Assembly (NCBI GenBank): GCA_037102815.1 | Contig: BTPP01000002.1 | Location: 3,720,001 to 3,784,000, forward strand | Source of the DNA: Neurospora intermedia | Lineage: Eukaryota > Ascomycota > Sordariomycetes > Sordariales > Sordariaceae | Reading direction: 5' to 3' | DNA length: 64,000 nucleotides | Shown here: in pieces, positions 32,545 to 43,717 of the stretch | How positions within the stretch are numbered: position 1 is the stretch's first letter | How the letters are laid out: each line of letters opens with the position of its first letter | Notes under the pieces: generated by a model | The model's database searches: none | Told to the model about the DNA's origin: nothing | What the model saw: only the letters and a program-made list of their open reading frames with translations | Translations under genes and position numbers: made by a program

Positions 32545-33987
32545 TTACGCCCCAGCAGCCGGCAAAACCCAGGTCACCACCGAGTTTCTATATACTAACC
32601 CGCTCCAAACCTCCCCACTCTTTGCCTCAACCGTCACATAAATTTCATTCCCAAACTTATTTTCAATCACCACCACCCTACTTCCATCATCCGCATTCGT
32701 CGCCGCGACACTCTCCAGCCCGCTCCCATCTCCATACGTCCAGCTACCGCTCCCACTCATGACCACGGCGCCCTTCCTCATAAACTTCGAAAACTGCGCC
32801 ATCATATAGTAATCTCCCCTCAAATTGTACGTCCCCGCCGCCGTATCCACCGTCACCAGCCCCGTGCACTTATCACAGGCATCACTGCCCGTCAAGTGCG
32901 GCCCATCATTGGTATCCGTCCCCAGCACCCACGCCGTCACCCCGCTCGCCCAGTTCTGCAGCGGTCCCATGGTAAAGCTTGCAGCCCAGTTCCACGGCGT
33001 CGGCTGCCTTGCTGACGTCCAGCACTCGGTCATGTACTGCTCCACGCCCGGGTGGGCGTTGTGGAAGGTGGTCAAAACAGACCAGTCCAGCGAGCTGGCG
33101 TAGCAATGCCATGCCACTGCGGGAACGTACCCGCCCGCCCGAGAAAGGACGGTGGCAGGGTACGAGGGTTGGTCGGTGTTGTGGTCGTATGCCCAGATTT
33201 TGGTATCCAGCCCGGCGTTGCGCAGAGCTGGACCGATGTTGTTCTGGATGAGATCCCCGGCCTCGTCGGCGTAGATGTACATGGTCGGCATCTGCGCGCG
33301 CGAGTTGAGCGGTTCGTTTTGGATGGTGATGGCGTCGATTTTGGCGCCCTTGGCTTGGTACGCTTGGAGGTATTTGACAAAGTACTGGGCGAACTGGGAG
33401 GCGTAGGCGTGGTCGAGGTTGTTGTTTACCGTGGTGCCTTGGATCACGCGGTTGAGCTTCATCCAACCTGGTGGACTCCAGGGAGAGCCGAGGATGGTGA
33501 GGCCGGGTTGGAGACGTCTCATCTCGGCGAGCAGCGAGGCCATGGCGTTACCGCGGTCGCCGAGGTTGAAGTTGGAAAGGGAGAGGTCGGTTTGGCCGTT
33601 GGAGTCGTCGTACGAATAGGCTGGGTTGGCAGAGAGGTCGGAGGAGGCAATGGTATGTCGCATCATGGCAAAGTTGGCGCCGGCGGTGGTCATGAGGGTG
33701 TTGAGCAGGGCGGTGCGTTGGGCGGAGGGGAGGGCGTTGAAGACGGACACGGTGGAGTCGGTGACGGCGGCGCCGAAGCCTTTGATGGTTTGCTTCCGGC
33801 CAGAGGGAGTGTCGTCTATGGTGAGCTTCCATGTTGAGTTTGATCCCGGAGTGCCGGTGCCCCGGACCGGAGCGCTATAGGAGGAGAGTTTGTATCTTCC
33901 ATCTGCGGAAGAGGCATAGGCTTGGGGTTGGATCGCCGCAGCGACTAGTCCCGGAGTTAAGAGGAGGGTGAGGGCTGGGAGATACAT
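32545..33987 (-). CDS. neg-1: Secreted endo-1,6-beta-D-glucanase NEG-1 (GH30)
   Basis: NEG-1 hydrolyses beta-1,6-glucan outside the cell and belongs to glycoside hydrolase family 30. The intronless gene encodes 480 residues, matching the known N. crassa enzyme (17-residue signal plus 463). The signal peptide MYLPALTLLLTPGLVAA is followed by AIQPQAYASS. Conserved GH30 elements are IKGFGAAVTDSTV (68-80), LGSPWSPPGWMK, the acid/base E225 in TIQNEPLNS, AWHCYASSLDWS, and the nucleophile E321 in YMTECWTS. The C-terminal beta-sandwich (from about 390) includes RKGAVVMSGSGSW. The ATG at 33987 is used because the upstream in-frame extension would block the signal peptide. It is divergent from the next gene across 1.7 kb. 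Confidence 0.95.
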   Translation of the reverse strand: MYLPALTLLLTPGLVAAAIQPQAYASSADGRYKLSSYSAPVRGTGTPGSNSTWKLTIDDTPSGRKQTIKGFGAAVTDSTVSVFNALPSAQRTALLNTLMTTAGANFAMMRHTIASSDLSANPAYSYDDSNGQTDLSLSNFNLGDRGNAMASLLAEMRRLQPGLTILGSPWSPPGWMKLNRVIQGTTVNNNLDHAYASQFAQYFVKYLQAYQAKGAKIDAITIQNEPLNSRAQMPTMYIYADEAGDLIQNNIGPALRNAGLDTKIWAYDHNTDQPSYPATVLSRAGGYVPAVAWHCYASSLDWSVLTTFHNAHPGVEQYMTECWTSARQPTPWNWAASFTMGPLQNWASGVTAWVLGTDTNDGPHLTGSDACDKCTGLVTVDTAAGTYNLRGDYYMMAQFSKFMRKGAVVMSGSGSWTYGDGSGLESVAATNADDGSRVVVIENKFGNEIYVTVEAKSGEVWSGLVYRNSVVTWVLPAAGA

Positions 33988-35688
33988 CTTGGGCAATGAT
34001 TGGAAGCGATGAAGGGAGCCTGTCACTCAATGCCGTCGATGGAGGCCAAGAGGACGAAAAGTTGCCCCTTTTGTATGTTTACTTTCTACCCCGGATTGAC
34101 GTAACATCCGGACATGAGTAATGACCAACCACACCGAGTACCACCTTCAATGCATTTCTCATACTCAGATTTGTGAACTAGTTATGTATCTTGTCGGAGA
34201 TGTGACGGTAGCACCATATGGCACCTGCCGTGTATAAGGTAGTTTTGGGACAAATGTCGTTGCCTAGAAATTCTTCGAATGTAATTGGTCTGAGTGGGCA
34301 CCCGTGCATATTCGCATTTTCAACTTTGGGACCTTGCCGCTCATCTTCTTCCAGATCTAAACTTCGTCTCCGGCATATAAAACGCTAGCGCGGGGACTTG
34401 AATAGTGGCTAATCGTTGAAGAGCAGGTGGCGGTACCGCGCTAACCATTTATACGCCGGAAGAGGTGTACAAAACGCCCCATGTTACCATCCGCGGACAT
34501 TGCGCTCATGCTGGATATCGAAAGACAATCCAGTACATGACTCAGCAACAGACATGATATCCACTCGATTTATGGATGAGGTGTTGATATTTGTAAGAAG
34601 ACGTGATGCACAGGTGTTAAACAGGAGTGTTGAGATCTTCCCAGAATCTGATGAGACACTAACGATTGCCTGGGTCAGCGAATCTCGTCGTGCCATCGTT
34701 GAGAGCCTTGCAAGACAATGAAGCAATACTGAAGATTTACCATCATCCTCCTAGTCCGAGAGAAGTAGTCACTGGGTACTGAGACATCCCGCTCAGCTGA
34801 CGGTGCTCCTGCCCTTGATCATTGTAGGGGTCAGGCACGAAGCGCAAGTATACACACGCCGGTAATACCCGCCACTGGCCTCATAGCTATCCCGCGGTGC
34901 TATGATGATGCAAAGGTACGGCACCTCGGCTAGAAGGAAAACCCCCAATTGTTTGCCGGCCAGACCGCCGGCAACGAATTGCATCAAAGACGGCACTGGT
35001 CCCTTCCTGTTCATTGTTGCAGCTGTCTTGGGGTACAAGTAAACAAAGGAAAATGCCAAACAACTGCCAAACACCACCAGATTCGGTACTGGCTTGACAT
35101 GGCGATCTCCGCACTACTCTATGAGGCGATCATGGCATAGTGAGAAAAAAAAAAAAGATATGCGCAAAGAAGAACGTGCGAATGTGCGACCATACTGGCT
35201 CCGTAGATTTCCATTTAGTCGAAAACAAGAGAGAATGCGTCCGGAACACTTTCACCGGCGTGATGGCTCAAAGGTGACAATGAACCAAGGACACAAAGAA
35301 AGGACACCAGGAAGAAACCCAACGCCAAGGAAAAACATCCGCAAACGGCCATCAAGGGAGCCATTGTTTGTTGGGCGATGCGAACGTAGATAACTCCCAT
35401 AGAAAGCGCAACACCGCGAAGTGAAATGAGTTCCAAGAGAGCTTTTCCGACTTCGTCAGTTCCAATTCTCATGCCAGAAAGACAAGAGGTTTCAGCATTA
35501 TCATTTTATACTACTACCACTTCGGCTGGAAAGGGCATTTTGAGACTTGTTCTAAAGCCTCAAGAACCTTCAATCACATTCGCGATCCCCTGTCACAACA
35601 CTTGTCTGATCCATTGAGCTTCCTCACCTGAATCGACACTCAAAAAGAAGAAGAAGAAGAAGAAAAAGGAAAGAGAAGCATCGCCGAG
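33988..35688. promoter_or_regulatory. Divergent intergenic region upstream of neg-1
   Basis: A 1.7 kb gap holding the neg-1 promoter and that of the lysine-rich protein. The stretch just before 35689 is purine-rich (GAAGAA repeats, 35643-35680). No gene is supported; short plus-strand frames at 34416-34721 and 35094-35393 have no recognisable product. Confidence 0.5.
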
Positions 35689-38047
35689 ATGCCTCGCGCA
35701 GCAGCAGCAGAGAGACAAAAAGCCCTCGCCGACAAAAAGGCCGCGAAAGAAGCCGAAGCGGCAGCCAAGGCCGAGGCAGAAGCGCAAAGGAAGGCAGAAC
35801 AGCAGGTAAACAAGGCAGCGAAAGAGGCTGAGAAGGATGCGGATGACGAAGAGGACGGCGGAAATGACGAGCAACCGCCTGTTAAACCCAAGGGAAAGGG
35901 AAAGGGAAAGGCTGCTGCTCCTAAAAAGGCTGCTCCCAAAAAGACTGCTCCCAAAAAGGCTGCTCCCAAAAAGGCTGCTCCCAAAAAGACTGCTGCTGCT
36001 AAAAAGGCTGCTGCTAAAAAGGCTGCCGTTCCCAAGAAAGTAGCGCCCGTGAAGAGCGCCGGTCTGAAGCGTGCAGAGGCGGTACCCAACGCGAAAACAG
36101 CAAACAATCCAGCAACAGGCAGAAAGAGATCCGCAGAGGTTATGGAAGGGAATGAAGGGGACGAAGACAACAACAACAACGAAGAAGCCGAAAACGAGGA
36201 CGAAGCCCATCCACCAGCAAAAAAAGCCAGGTCCCCCGCTACAGCAAAGACCGCTCCCAACCCCAACCACCGAAATTTTCAACTTGCTGGAAGGCTTTCT
36301 TTCGAAATTCCTCGAAAGTCAGTAGCAATGGGGCCGAGAGCGCCACCAAGAACGTCATCAGAGGTGGCGCGGGCGGACGCAGCAGGGAGGGCAGAGAGAG
36401 CAGATGGAGATAAAAGTAGTCGGGAGGCAGATGACGAGGCAGGCAGATTGGCTAGAGAGGGGCTGGAGAAGCAGCAGCAGCAGAAGAAGAAGAAGTCGCC
36501 GCCTGTTAGAGTTTTGGTGAGGAATGGAATGGGGAGGGTACAGGAAAGGGAGGTGCAGTTTGATGTTGATGAGCGGCGTCCAGGTGAGAGTCAGGGTCAG
36601 GATCGGGAAGAAGATGATGAGAGGGAGAACGAGGATGAGGCTGTAGATGAGGAGCGGGGGGAGGTAGATGAGGAGCGGGGGGAGGTAGATGAAAATCTCA
36701 ACGAGGGGAACGAAGATATAGCCGAAGCAGCAGCGGCAGCAGGCGCTGATGGCGGTGACCCCGACAAAGACCCCTCAGACTCCTCCTCGGACACCTCCTC
36801 AAACTCAATCTCAAGCGTACCCTCCGAACGCCTCTACCGCGACCTCCCCGACATCGAGGAAGACCACATCACATCCCGCCTCTCCCAACTCCAGGGGGCA
36901 TACAACACTAGAGTAGCCCGCACCGAGCGAAACGGCTTGAAGTACAACCAAGGCATCTTCACGCGGGCATCCGGGCCTAAGTACGGTGACCCCGTCACCG
37001 TGGGAGATCTCGAGCGGGACTTTGCCCATCTCAAGATTTTGGTTCAAAAATTGGTGAAAATGATCCCCACGGATCGAGCCCTTGAAGAATGGACTAAGCG
37101 GGTACCTGATGTCTGGGAGGAGCTCAAAAAAATGACAAAGTATGTAAAGGCGTACTGGAAAGTGGACGAAGGGCCGCTTCGAAAGTGGTTGCTGGAGGCG
37201 TTGATCTGGAGGAGGTTGCATAAGCTGATGTTTGATCGGCAACGGTCCGAGTATTTTGCTTTCGGACATGGGAGGGCGATGCTGGTGGAATTTTGGGTTA
37301 CTTCTTGTAAGTTTTTTCCGAGTTGGTGTTGGATAACCTGTTAGTGACTCGCAACATTTGCTGATCTGTGGTTGTGACCATCCTTCAGTGGCAGCAGGAC
37401 TGCACTTTGGAGAAGCGGTGCCGGAGCTCTGCGAGCAAAGGGCTCGACTGGCGACTTTCTTGAAAGAAATGTACGAGAAAGAAAGTCCATCTCGTGTGGC
37501 GCGTGCTTTCGAAGAGGTCTTTTGTCATGGCATCCTCGATTTCCTAAGGGAGAAAGAACAAGAACACCACCCACGCACAGGCAGATATTTCCACGAAGAG
37601 AGGGCTGAGCGAGAGAGGGAGATGCAGGAGCTGGCGGTGCAAATCATCGGCCACGCCAGCGACCTCAACTCGAGAATGTTGCGGTCATCGGGCAATTGGG
37701 CGCTCATATACACGGATCCACAGACTGAGGATCAAACGTTTGGGTATGCCTTCGTGCCCGACAAGATGCACTTTAGAGACCTTGAGGATGAGTATGTGGT
37801 GAGTAACAATTTAACAGGAGATCTGGGAGACCTTCAACGGGATGAAATGGGTAAAGAGGTTATTCTTGCCATCACCCCGGGGCTGTGGAATTATGAAGAA
37901 TGGGCGAATATGGATCCCCATTACCTGGTCCCGCATGTGAGGTCGGAGGTGTCGATAGTGCGCAACAAAGCGAAGCAGAAAGGGAAGGATTCAAGAGGCC
38001 GGCGGGGGGCAACGATGTCGTCTGACGGGTCTAGATATAGCAGTTAG
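35689..38047 (+). CDS. Lysine/alanine-rich protein with histone-H1-like tail, function unknown
   Basis: Two exons (35689-37306 and 37389-38047, intron 82 nt) give 758 residues. The N-terminus is an Ala/Glu/Lys helix-forming stretch (AAAAERQKALADKKAAKEAE). Residues about 67-120 are repeats of APKKA/APKKT, like histone H1 tails, encoded by tandem 15-base DNA repeats. A long acidic and glutamine-rich region follows, including a perfect 21-base tandem duplication (36649-36690, EERGEVD twice). The globular C-terminal half (from about 385) has FAHLKILVQKLVKMIPTDRA, DVWEELKKMTKYVKAYWKVD and GYAFVPDKMHFRDLEDEYVV and resembles uncharacterised Sordariomycete proteins. The basic tail suggests DNA or chromatin contact, but I cannot name a family. 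Confidence 0.72.
35932..36020 (+). repeat. Tandem AAAAAGGCTGCTCCC-type coding repeats
   Basis: About five imperfect copies of a 15-base unit alternating GCTCCCAAAAAG with ACT or GCT, inside the coding sequence of the lysine-rich protein. They translate to APKKT/APKKA units. Confidence 0.85.
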
Positions 38048-38429
38048 ATGGGTTCCAACATCGGGAAACGTTTACCTACCTCTACCGTTATATAGACTCG
38101 TGCGAATTTGGGGGGTTCGAACTCGGTATTCAGCACAGCCTTACAAGAGAGTGACGAGATTATTTGAAAGACGCAGGAGCGAGGCAATGCGGCGTTCATC
38201 AGCTGCCAGGAATCCGAGGTCTGAGCAGTGACCGCCATCCAAAGTGACGCACAGATGCTTGGTCGTCTAGGCAATAAAGCCCCAAGTCGTTTACAGCAAA
38301 CGCGCTTTTGTTGGGGTATTGCTCTTTCTGCGTGCCAAATCCATAAATATCAAACACCAACCCACATGAAATATTCATACTCCTTATTCCAGTTTAAGTA
38401 ATTGACCAGGAAGTAATGTAAAAGTCAGC
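38048..38429. promoter_or_regulatory. Short intergenic region
   Basis: A gap between two plus-strand genes. It contains the upstream gene's 3' end and the promoter of the dehydrogenase at 38430. No gene is visible. Confidence 0.5.
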
Positions 38430-39695
38430 ATGGCTTCTCTGTCAGTAGTAACTCGACCTTTTCTGTGTCGACCTTCCAACCTCCAAAAGAGTTGGAACAG
38501 CTTTCTCTCTCTTCGCGCATATGATGTCCAGTTCACCGGCCAGCGGCTCTCAATCGGGACTTTCCAAAAACGTGGGCGAGCAACACGCAGCAGTCCAGTG
38601 CAATTCCCCCGACATGCTACTCAGCTATTCACCTCCCAGGCTCCCGAACGAGTCGCGCGGTCCATCACCCAATGGCACCCACCCACCGATCAAGACATGT
38701 GGGAACAACCCGTCCTGATCATGGGCGCAGGCCACATCGGCCGTCGGGTAGCGTTAGTATGGGCCTCGGCGCTCCGCCCGGTGACGGTGTACGACATCTC
38801 CAAGAACGCGCTCCGCTCCTCGACCGAGTACATCACCGACAACTTAGCCAAGTACTGTCTCGAACACGGGACCCATCCCGGCCCCGTCCACTTCACCAGC
38901 GACCTCCGAGAAGCAACCACAGCTGGCAAACGCCACGGTCTGAAGTTGGACTTCAGCGCGGCGCACGACACTGAACAACCCAGATCGACACGCAAAAAGG
39001 GACCGTGGATGGTGATCGAATGTCTCCCCGAAAACCTCCCCCTCAAGATCGCCGCCCTCGCCGAGATCGAGCGCCTTCTCCCGGAAAACTGCATCATCGC
39101 GTCCAACAGCAGCAGCCTGATGACTTCCGAAATGGCGCCGCGCCTGCAACACCCCGGTCGTCTCATCAACACGCACTACTACATCCCGCCGCGCAACGTC
39201 ATGGTGGAGGTCATGTCCTCCTCGCACACGTACGAAGGGATTTTCCCGTTCCTAACACGGGAGATGAAGAACATGGGCTTGACGCCCATGGTGGTGCCGC
39301 CCGGCGTGCAGTCGAAAGGGTTCATTTTCAACCGCATCTGGGCGGCATGCAAGCGCGAGACGCTGGCGGTACTGCAGGAAGGGGTCGGACAGCCGGCTGA
39401 GATTGACGCATTGTTTCGCGACTTTTTCCATGCCGAGAAGGGACCCTGTGAGCGCATGGACGAGGTTGGGCTGGATGTGGTGGCCAATGTTGAGGAGCAT
39501 TATATCGAGCAACGGCCGGAGCTTGCAAGATCTGGCGAGAAGCCGCTGGAGTGGTTGAAGAAGACGTATGTTAGGCGTGGTGATCTGGGTGAGAAGAGCG
39601 GCGACGGGCTGTATACGTGGGAGGAGCGGGAGGCGCTCAAGGCGAAGCACAAGCGGGAGAAATTTCCCGAGGTGGAGGAGGCACTTGGTGCTTGA
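38430..39695 (+). CDS. 3-hydroxyacyl-CoA dehydrogenase family protein, predicted mitochondrial
   Basis: An NAD-dependent dehydrogenase of the 3-hydroxyacyl-CoA/L-gulonate type. The intronless gene encodes 421 residues. The first 85 are Arg/Ser-rich with few acidic residues (MASLSVVTRPFLCRPSNLQK), as in a mitochondrial presequence. The Rossmann fold starts VLIMGAGHIGRRVALVWAS (95-113), then VTVYDISKNALRSS. The family strand motif is WMVIECLPENLPLKIAALAE, and SNSSSLMTSEMAP and NTHYYIPPRNVMVEVM follow; in 3-hydroxyacyl-CoA dehydrogenases the equivalent catalytic His lies in the HFF/HYY motif. The C-terminal helical domain has SKGFIFNRIWAACKRE. An acyl-CoA or polyol-acid substrate cannot be chosen from sequence. 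The run of homology starts well downstream of the chosen ATG, so a shorter cytosolic form from the methionine in QDMWEQP is possible. Confidence 0.8.
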   Translation: MASLSVVTRPFLCRPSNLQKSWNSFLSLRAYDVQFTGQRLSIGTFQKRGRATRSSPVQFPRHATQLFTSQAPERVARSITQWHPPTDQDMWEQPVLIMGAGHIGRRVALVWASALRPVTVYDISKNALRSSTEYITDNLAKYCLEHGTHPGPVHFTSDLREATTAGKRHGLKLDFSAAHDTEQPRSTRKKGPWMVIECLPENLPLKIAALAEIERLLPENCIIASNSSSLMTSEMAPRLQHPGRLINTHYYIPPRNVMVEVMSSSHTYEGIFPFLTREMKNMGLTPMVVPPGVQSKGFIFNRIWAACKRETLAVLQEGVGQPAEIDALFRDFFHAEKGPCERMDEVGLDVVANVEEHYIEQRPELARSGEKPLEWLKKTYVRRGDLGEKSGDGLYTWEEREALKAKHKREKFPEVEEALGA

Positions 39696-40186
39696 TGAGA
39701 TTTGTGCATGATTTAATCATGTTCTTTACGTGTAATTCGGGTTGAGATAAAGTGGTGGTTTATTGTCCTCAGTCATTCTGCGAAATTGAGTTGGAAGTGG
39801 AAAATGCTTTGAAGAATGAGTTGGGATTAGTGGAGAGACCGCATTGCAAGCATGTCTAGCCTGCGCTAACGCCTGTGCACGTCAATCACACCAAATCATG
39901 TTAGTGCCCAGCTAACCAATCTGTGCCCCCACCTTCCCCCGAAAGGCAAACGCTTTCTCTGTTCTGCACGAGACTTCACCTATCCTTCACATCACAGTCC
40001 CCTCAATCTTGTTTACATCAGTTGATTGGACATTATCTTTGACATGAAAGGCCCGTAAAGAATTAATACCACAATATAGCAAAATTCAAGCCAAAACACC
40101 TCCCTCTTGGATACCCATCTGCAGCCACATCAACGCAGACACCTTGAACAAATATTGAGGACTACTCACACAATGTTGAATCCTCT
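39696..40186. other. Convergent intergenic region
   Basis: Contains the 3' ends of the dehydrogenase and the SLATT gene. No repeat or gene is visible. Confidence 0.6.
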
Positions 40187-41554
40187 TCAAGTTCCCGACT
40201 GTGAACTAGCTTTCCCGCGGCCACTACCCACACTCTGATACGGCCCAGTATTCCTCTCATGATCATCCAAATTCAACAACTTCCCCGTCTGACCAACATG
40301 TTCCACCGGCGCCGATGCACCTCCACTACCACTCCCCAACGGATCTGCCGCACCAACCCTCACGTAATTCTCGTTCCTGTTATTCTCTTCCGACTGCCTG
40401 ACAGCATTGTACTTCCTAAACGCGACCTGGATCAACAGCCCGACCTCTTTACGGTCCCGTCCAATCACACCCACGGCCAGCAACGCCTCAGTCTGCTCGA
40501 TCCAGTCTTGCAATTTCCTGAATTCAGCCTGGTCGTGCCGCAACCGTTCGGGCAACCCCTGGCCCTTGATGAGCGCCAACACACCGGCGATGACGGTGTT
40601 GACTGCGCCTGGGACGGTGATGATGATAGCATGTTTGCCTGCTGACGGGCCGCTGGATGGCAAGATGGAGTGTTAATTACAGATATCCGCCGAGTAGTTG
40701 GTAACCATACCATACCATAGGGGAAGGGGAAGTGGTCTGGATGGCGAAACTGGAACTCACAGAGCAGTCAACGTAGCTCCAATCAATATCTGTGCAAGAT
40801 GACTGGCATAAAGCAAAAAGTCGATCAGAGCATGCTTTACCCGTTTTTCTCGCTGCGCCTTCATTGTCGCCGCGTACATGCCCACCGCCCGCCTGCGACC
40901 CTCCTCCAGGCTTCGCGGGTCCGTCTCCCCGGCCAGGCCGCTGTTGATACCGATTGCCCGTCGGAATATCACCAGGTTCTCATCGTTGGTCCTGCGAATT
41001 GGTAGACCGGCTGAATCGCCCCAGGATAAGTTGTTGTCGGCTTTGAAAATACCATGTTCGGCGGCCGTAATAGACCGGACGGCTGCTGCTTGAAGTGGCG
41101 TCATTGTCGGTCTAACAACGGGTGCTTTAGATGATGATCCCGTGTCGGTGCTGGATTTGATGGGTGGTAGTGGTGGTGACGAAGGCAATGTCCTGTCTTC
41201 TTCTTCTGACATGGTCCTGCGTCTTGCTGAATCTGATGCTGATTTCGATGGGTAGCCAAAATCCACGGTGGATATCTTGGAGCTAGTGCCAGGACTGCTG
41301 CAATTTCGACTCGGCTGCCGCCGTGAAGTTGGTTTTGGTCGGACTGGAGATGATACAGTGTCGAAGCTGATGGCACCTTTGGCCTCTTGGAGAAGCGGTG
41401 ACTGTTCATCAGCCTGTGCGGTGTCGATGTCCTCACGCTCATAGGCGCTCGTGCTTTCTGATGACCGAGGTCCCGGCATATTGGACTGGGGCGCAGACGT
41501 CTTTTCTCTAGGCGGAGTACTGGGGATTCTTGATTGTACTGCGCCTGGCAGCAT
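40187..41554 (-). CDS. Fungal SLATT-type two-transmembrane protein
   Basis: Two exons (40761-41554 and 40187-40652, intron 108 nt) give 419 residues. The first half (1-190) is disordered, rich in Ser, Pro and Thr with basic patches. The core then has a Trp-containing segment (KADNNLSWGDSAGLPI), a basic helix (MKAQREKRVKH), transmembrane helix 1 (ALIDFLLYASHLAQILIGAT), a short turn at the splice (TALGPSAGKH), and transmembrane helix 2 (AIIITVPGAVNTVIAGVLAL). A cytosolic helix GLPERLRHDQAEFRKLQDWI follows. This order matches the fungal branch of SLATT (SMODS- and SLOG-associating two-TM) domains. In bacteria these are proposed pore-forming effectors of immune systems; in fungi the role is unknown. 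The start is the ATG at 41554, two codons after an in-frame TTG. Confidence 0.8.
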
Positions 41555-43717
41555 ACCCAAATTCAGATCCCTCTCCTACTTTGTTCCCCTTTGTGTGCCT
41601 GTGGGTGTTGGGGGGAGTTCTGTTGTCAAGACGAGTACGGTCGTGTGTCTGAGGTGGTCGCCATCAAGCGTGGTCTGCTGGTTCTTTGCCGAGAGAGGTC
41701 ATAAAGCATCGAAGGTAAGTAAACAGCATCGACCTTTCTGTTTCTAACGTGATATTAACATGAAAGCTGCCGACGCATTGGGGTACCAGTCACCTTGCTC
41801 ATTATCTTGTGTTTCCCAAGAGCGAAAATGTTGAAACTGTGTACTCCCCGAGGTCTCAGCCTCATCGATTCTCTACTGGTGGACCACAAAGCCATCACCA
41901 AGCCTGAGCGTCACCAGATGGTCTGTAGATCTAAGAGCTGTTGGGCTGTGAACCTTGAGGATGAACGTGAAGGGTTGGTTCAGCACATTCTGAAGCAAGC
42001 TTTTATTATGCGCAACATGAGAAATACAGTGGTCGGGTGGCGTCCAGCAGGTGAAAGAAAAGCGGATCCGGACTGTAAGTTTCACATCACACCAGGTTGT
42101 ATGTTCTACCAGCCTTATGATAACTTTTGTGGGCGACTACCTGCCAGCTGTATTTCCAGATTTGATCGTTGCCAGCTTACCTGCCTCGGTCCAGCATTTG
42201 TCTTCGGAAACGATGGTGTGACTGCTACCGAAACGAATTTCGGCGCGTCGGTCAAGGACATCATGAAGTTTCCAAGCCTCAGCCGTCACTTTGGTCTGGA
42301 GACAGATTGTATTACAGCCCCCGTCGATGCTGTGTTTTGCCGACCACCTCGCCGTGGCTGAAGATTCGATCGAGCACATTCACGTTTCTGCCGTTGTTAC
42401 CAGCAAGCCACCCCCAGTCACCTTTGGGTGGCTTTATTTTGTTCACCGAGTTGCGGTTAATGTTCTTGCGGTCTGATATCGATGTCCTTGGGAGGAGCGG
42501 TTGAATGAGGAATTCTTTTTTTCAGCTTCACAAGATTGTAGAAATTAAATTTTGGCGGGATTCGTGCACGCGGTTGCTTCGTTGTTATCGACGAGTGATT
42601 GTTGACAACATTGTTAGTAGTATCCTTGTCCTTCAGGGTCGACACATGGACTTCATACCTGAGAAAGATAAGGGCGGTGAAGCTTCGTCCTCAACAGAGT
42701 AATCGGAATCGGATTGTACAGGTCTACCCAAGAGAAGACAGACACCGCACGCTGCGTATTGCACTCAAGTGGTTCTACCCACAAGCTTCGTAATGGCTCT
42801 CCCAGAGGGCGACTACACCGTCAGCTTGTCCGCCTAGGATAGCCGCCTGCTTTTCTGATGCCAATTACACACGCGGTATCGCGTGAGACCGTTGCCGGCA
42901 GCAGCTCCTCAATCTTGACAAAGCCAGGCCACCGGAGTGAGCCGACCCTGACGCGATCAGAGGGGTGGCTGAAGGTGAAGCGATTTCTCCGAATTTCTCA
43001 TATGCCATGATGAAAGGAATGCCGAGGCAGAACTCTCCGTTGGTGCATAGAAACGCAGCGTTGAAGAGGACGAAGCTTCACGGGGGAGGAAAGAGGAAAG
43101 AAGTACGTACTGTAACTGGGAAGTTGTGGGGTCCTTTTTATAGAGGGGGTTGCTTGATGCTGAGGCTCCACCTGGAAACGTGAGTGGATCCATAGGACTC
43201 CACTTGAGCCTGCAAACGCCGGCTCCACAATCTGAAGTTCCCGCATGGCGGGGATCCTGCCGCTGCGGCCCCGCAACCCGGCACGGCTCTTGGTCTCCAC
43301 TGTGCCCGCCTACTTCTTGTTCAAAACCTCATTTATGTACTAGGGTATCTACTGTATTGGCATCTTCTTATCTATCTACAAGTAGGCACAGTATCCTCAC
43401 CTTGCTGTGTTATCTCAAACACCGTTTAAACCATTCCAATCCATATTGATCAACCAAACCCGTAACATAACGTTCTTTATTGGTAATACAGGTTCGTCTA
43501 AATAGGTACTCCAGTTCGTCATACTAACTCGTTCGCCTTCTGTTCCAACTCGCAACCCAAACTTTCATAAGGTTTATGAGGTAACACCATTGACTGTCAT
43601 CTCATCCCGAAATTGAATACATACCTAGGGTGTCTTGTTTTAAACTACATCGTCATGTCCAACTCGTGTATTTCTAATCCAACTATTTTCCAACTCGTGT
43701 TATTCATCCCAAGCAAC
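41555..43717. other. Intergenic, SLATT gene upstream and MFS gene 3' side
   Basis: A 2.2 kb gap between two minus-strand genes. One plus-strand open frame (41828-42361, listed separately) is of doubtful reality. The rest shows nothing gene-like. The segment around 43150-43300 is GC-rich and 43330-43620 AT-rich. Confidence 0.5.
41828..42361 (+). CDS. Doubtful ORF, 177 codons
   Basis: The frame from ATG 41828 to the stop at 42361 encodes about 177 residues beginning MLKLCTPRGLSLIDSLLVDH. It is cysteine-rich (for example CKFHITPGCMFYQPYDNFC and RCQLTCLGP) but has no signal peptide or recognisable domain, and no strong codon bias. It could be a lineage-specific small gene or simply a chance frame between genes. 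Transcript data would decide. Confidence 0.2.
   Translation: MLKLCTPRGLSLIDSLLVDHKAITKPERHQMVCRSKSCWAVNLEDEREGLVQHILKQAFIMRNMRNTVVGWRPAGERKADPDCKFHITPGCMFYQPYDNFCGRLPASCISRFDRCQLTCLGPAFVFGNDGVTATETNFGASVKDIMKFPSLSRHFGLETDCITAPVDAVFCRPPRRG

Noticed and set aside
33052-33837. 261-codon plus-strand open frame
   Set aside because: It is antisense to neg-1 and is explained by the GC-rich codon use of that gene.
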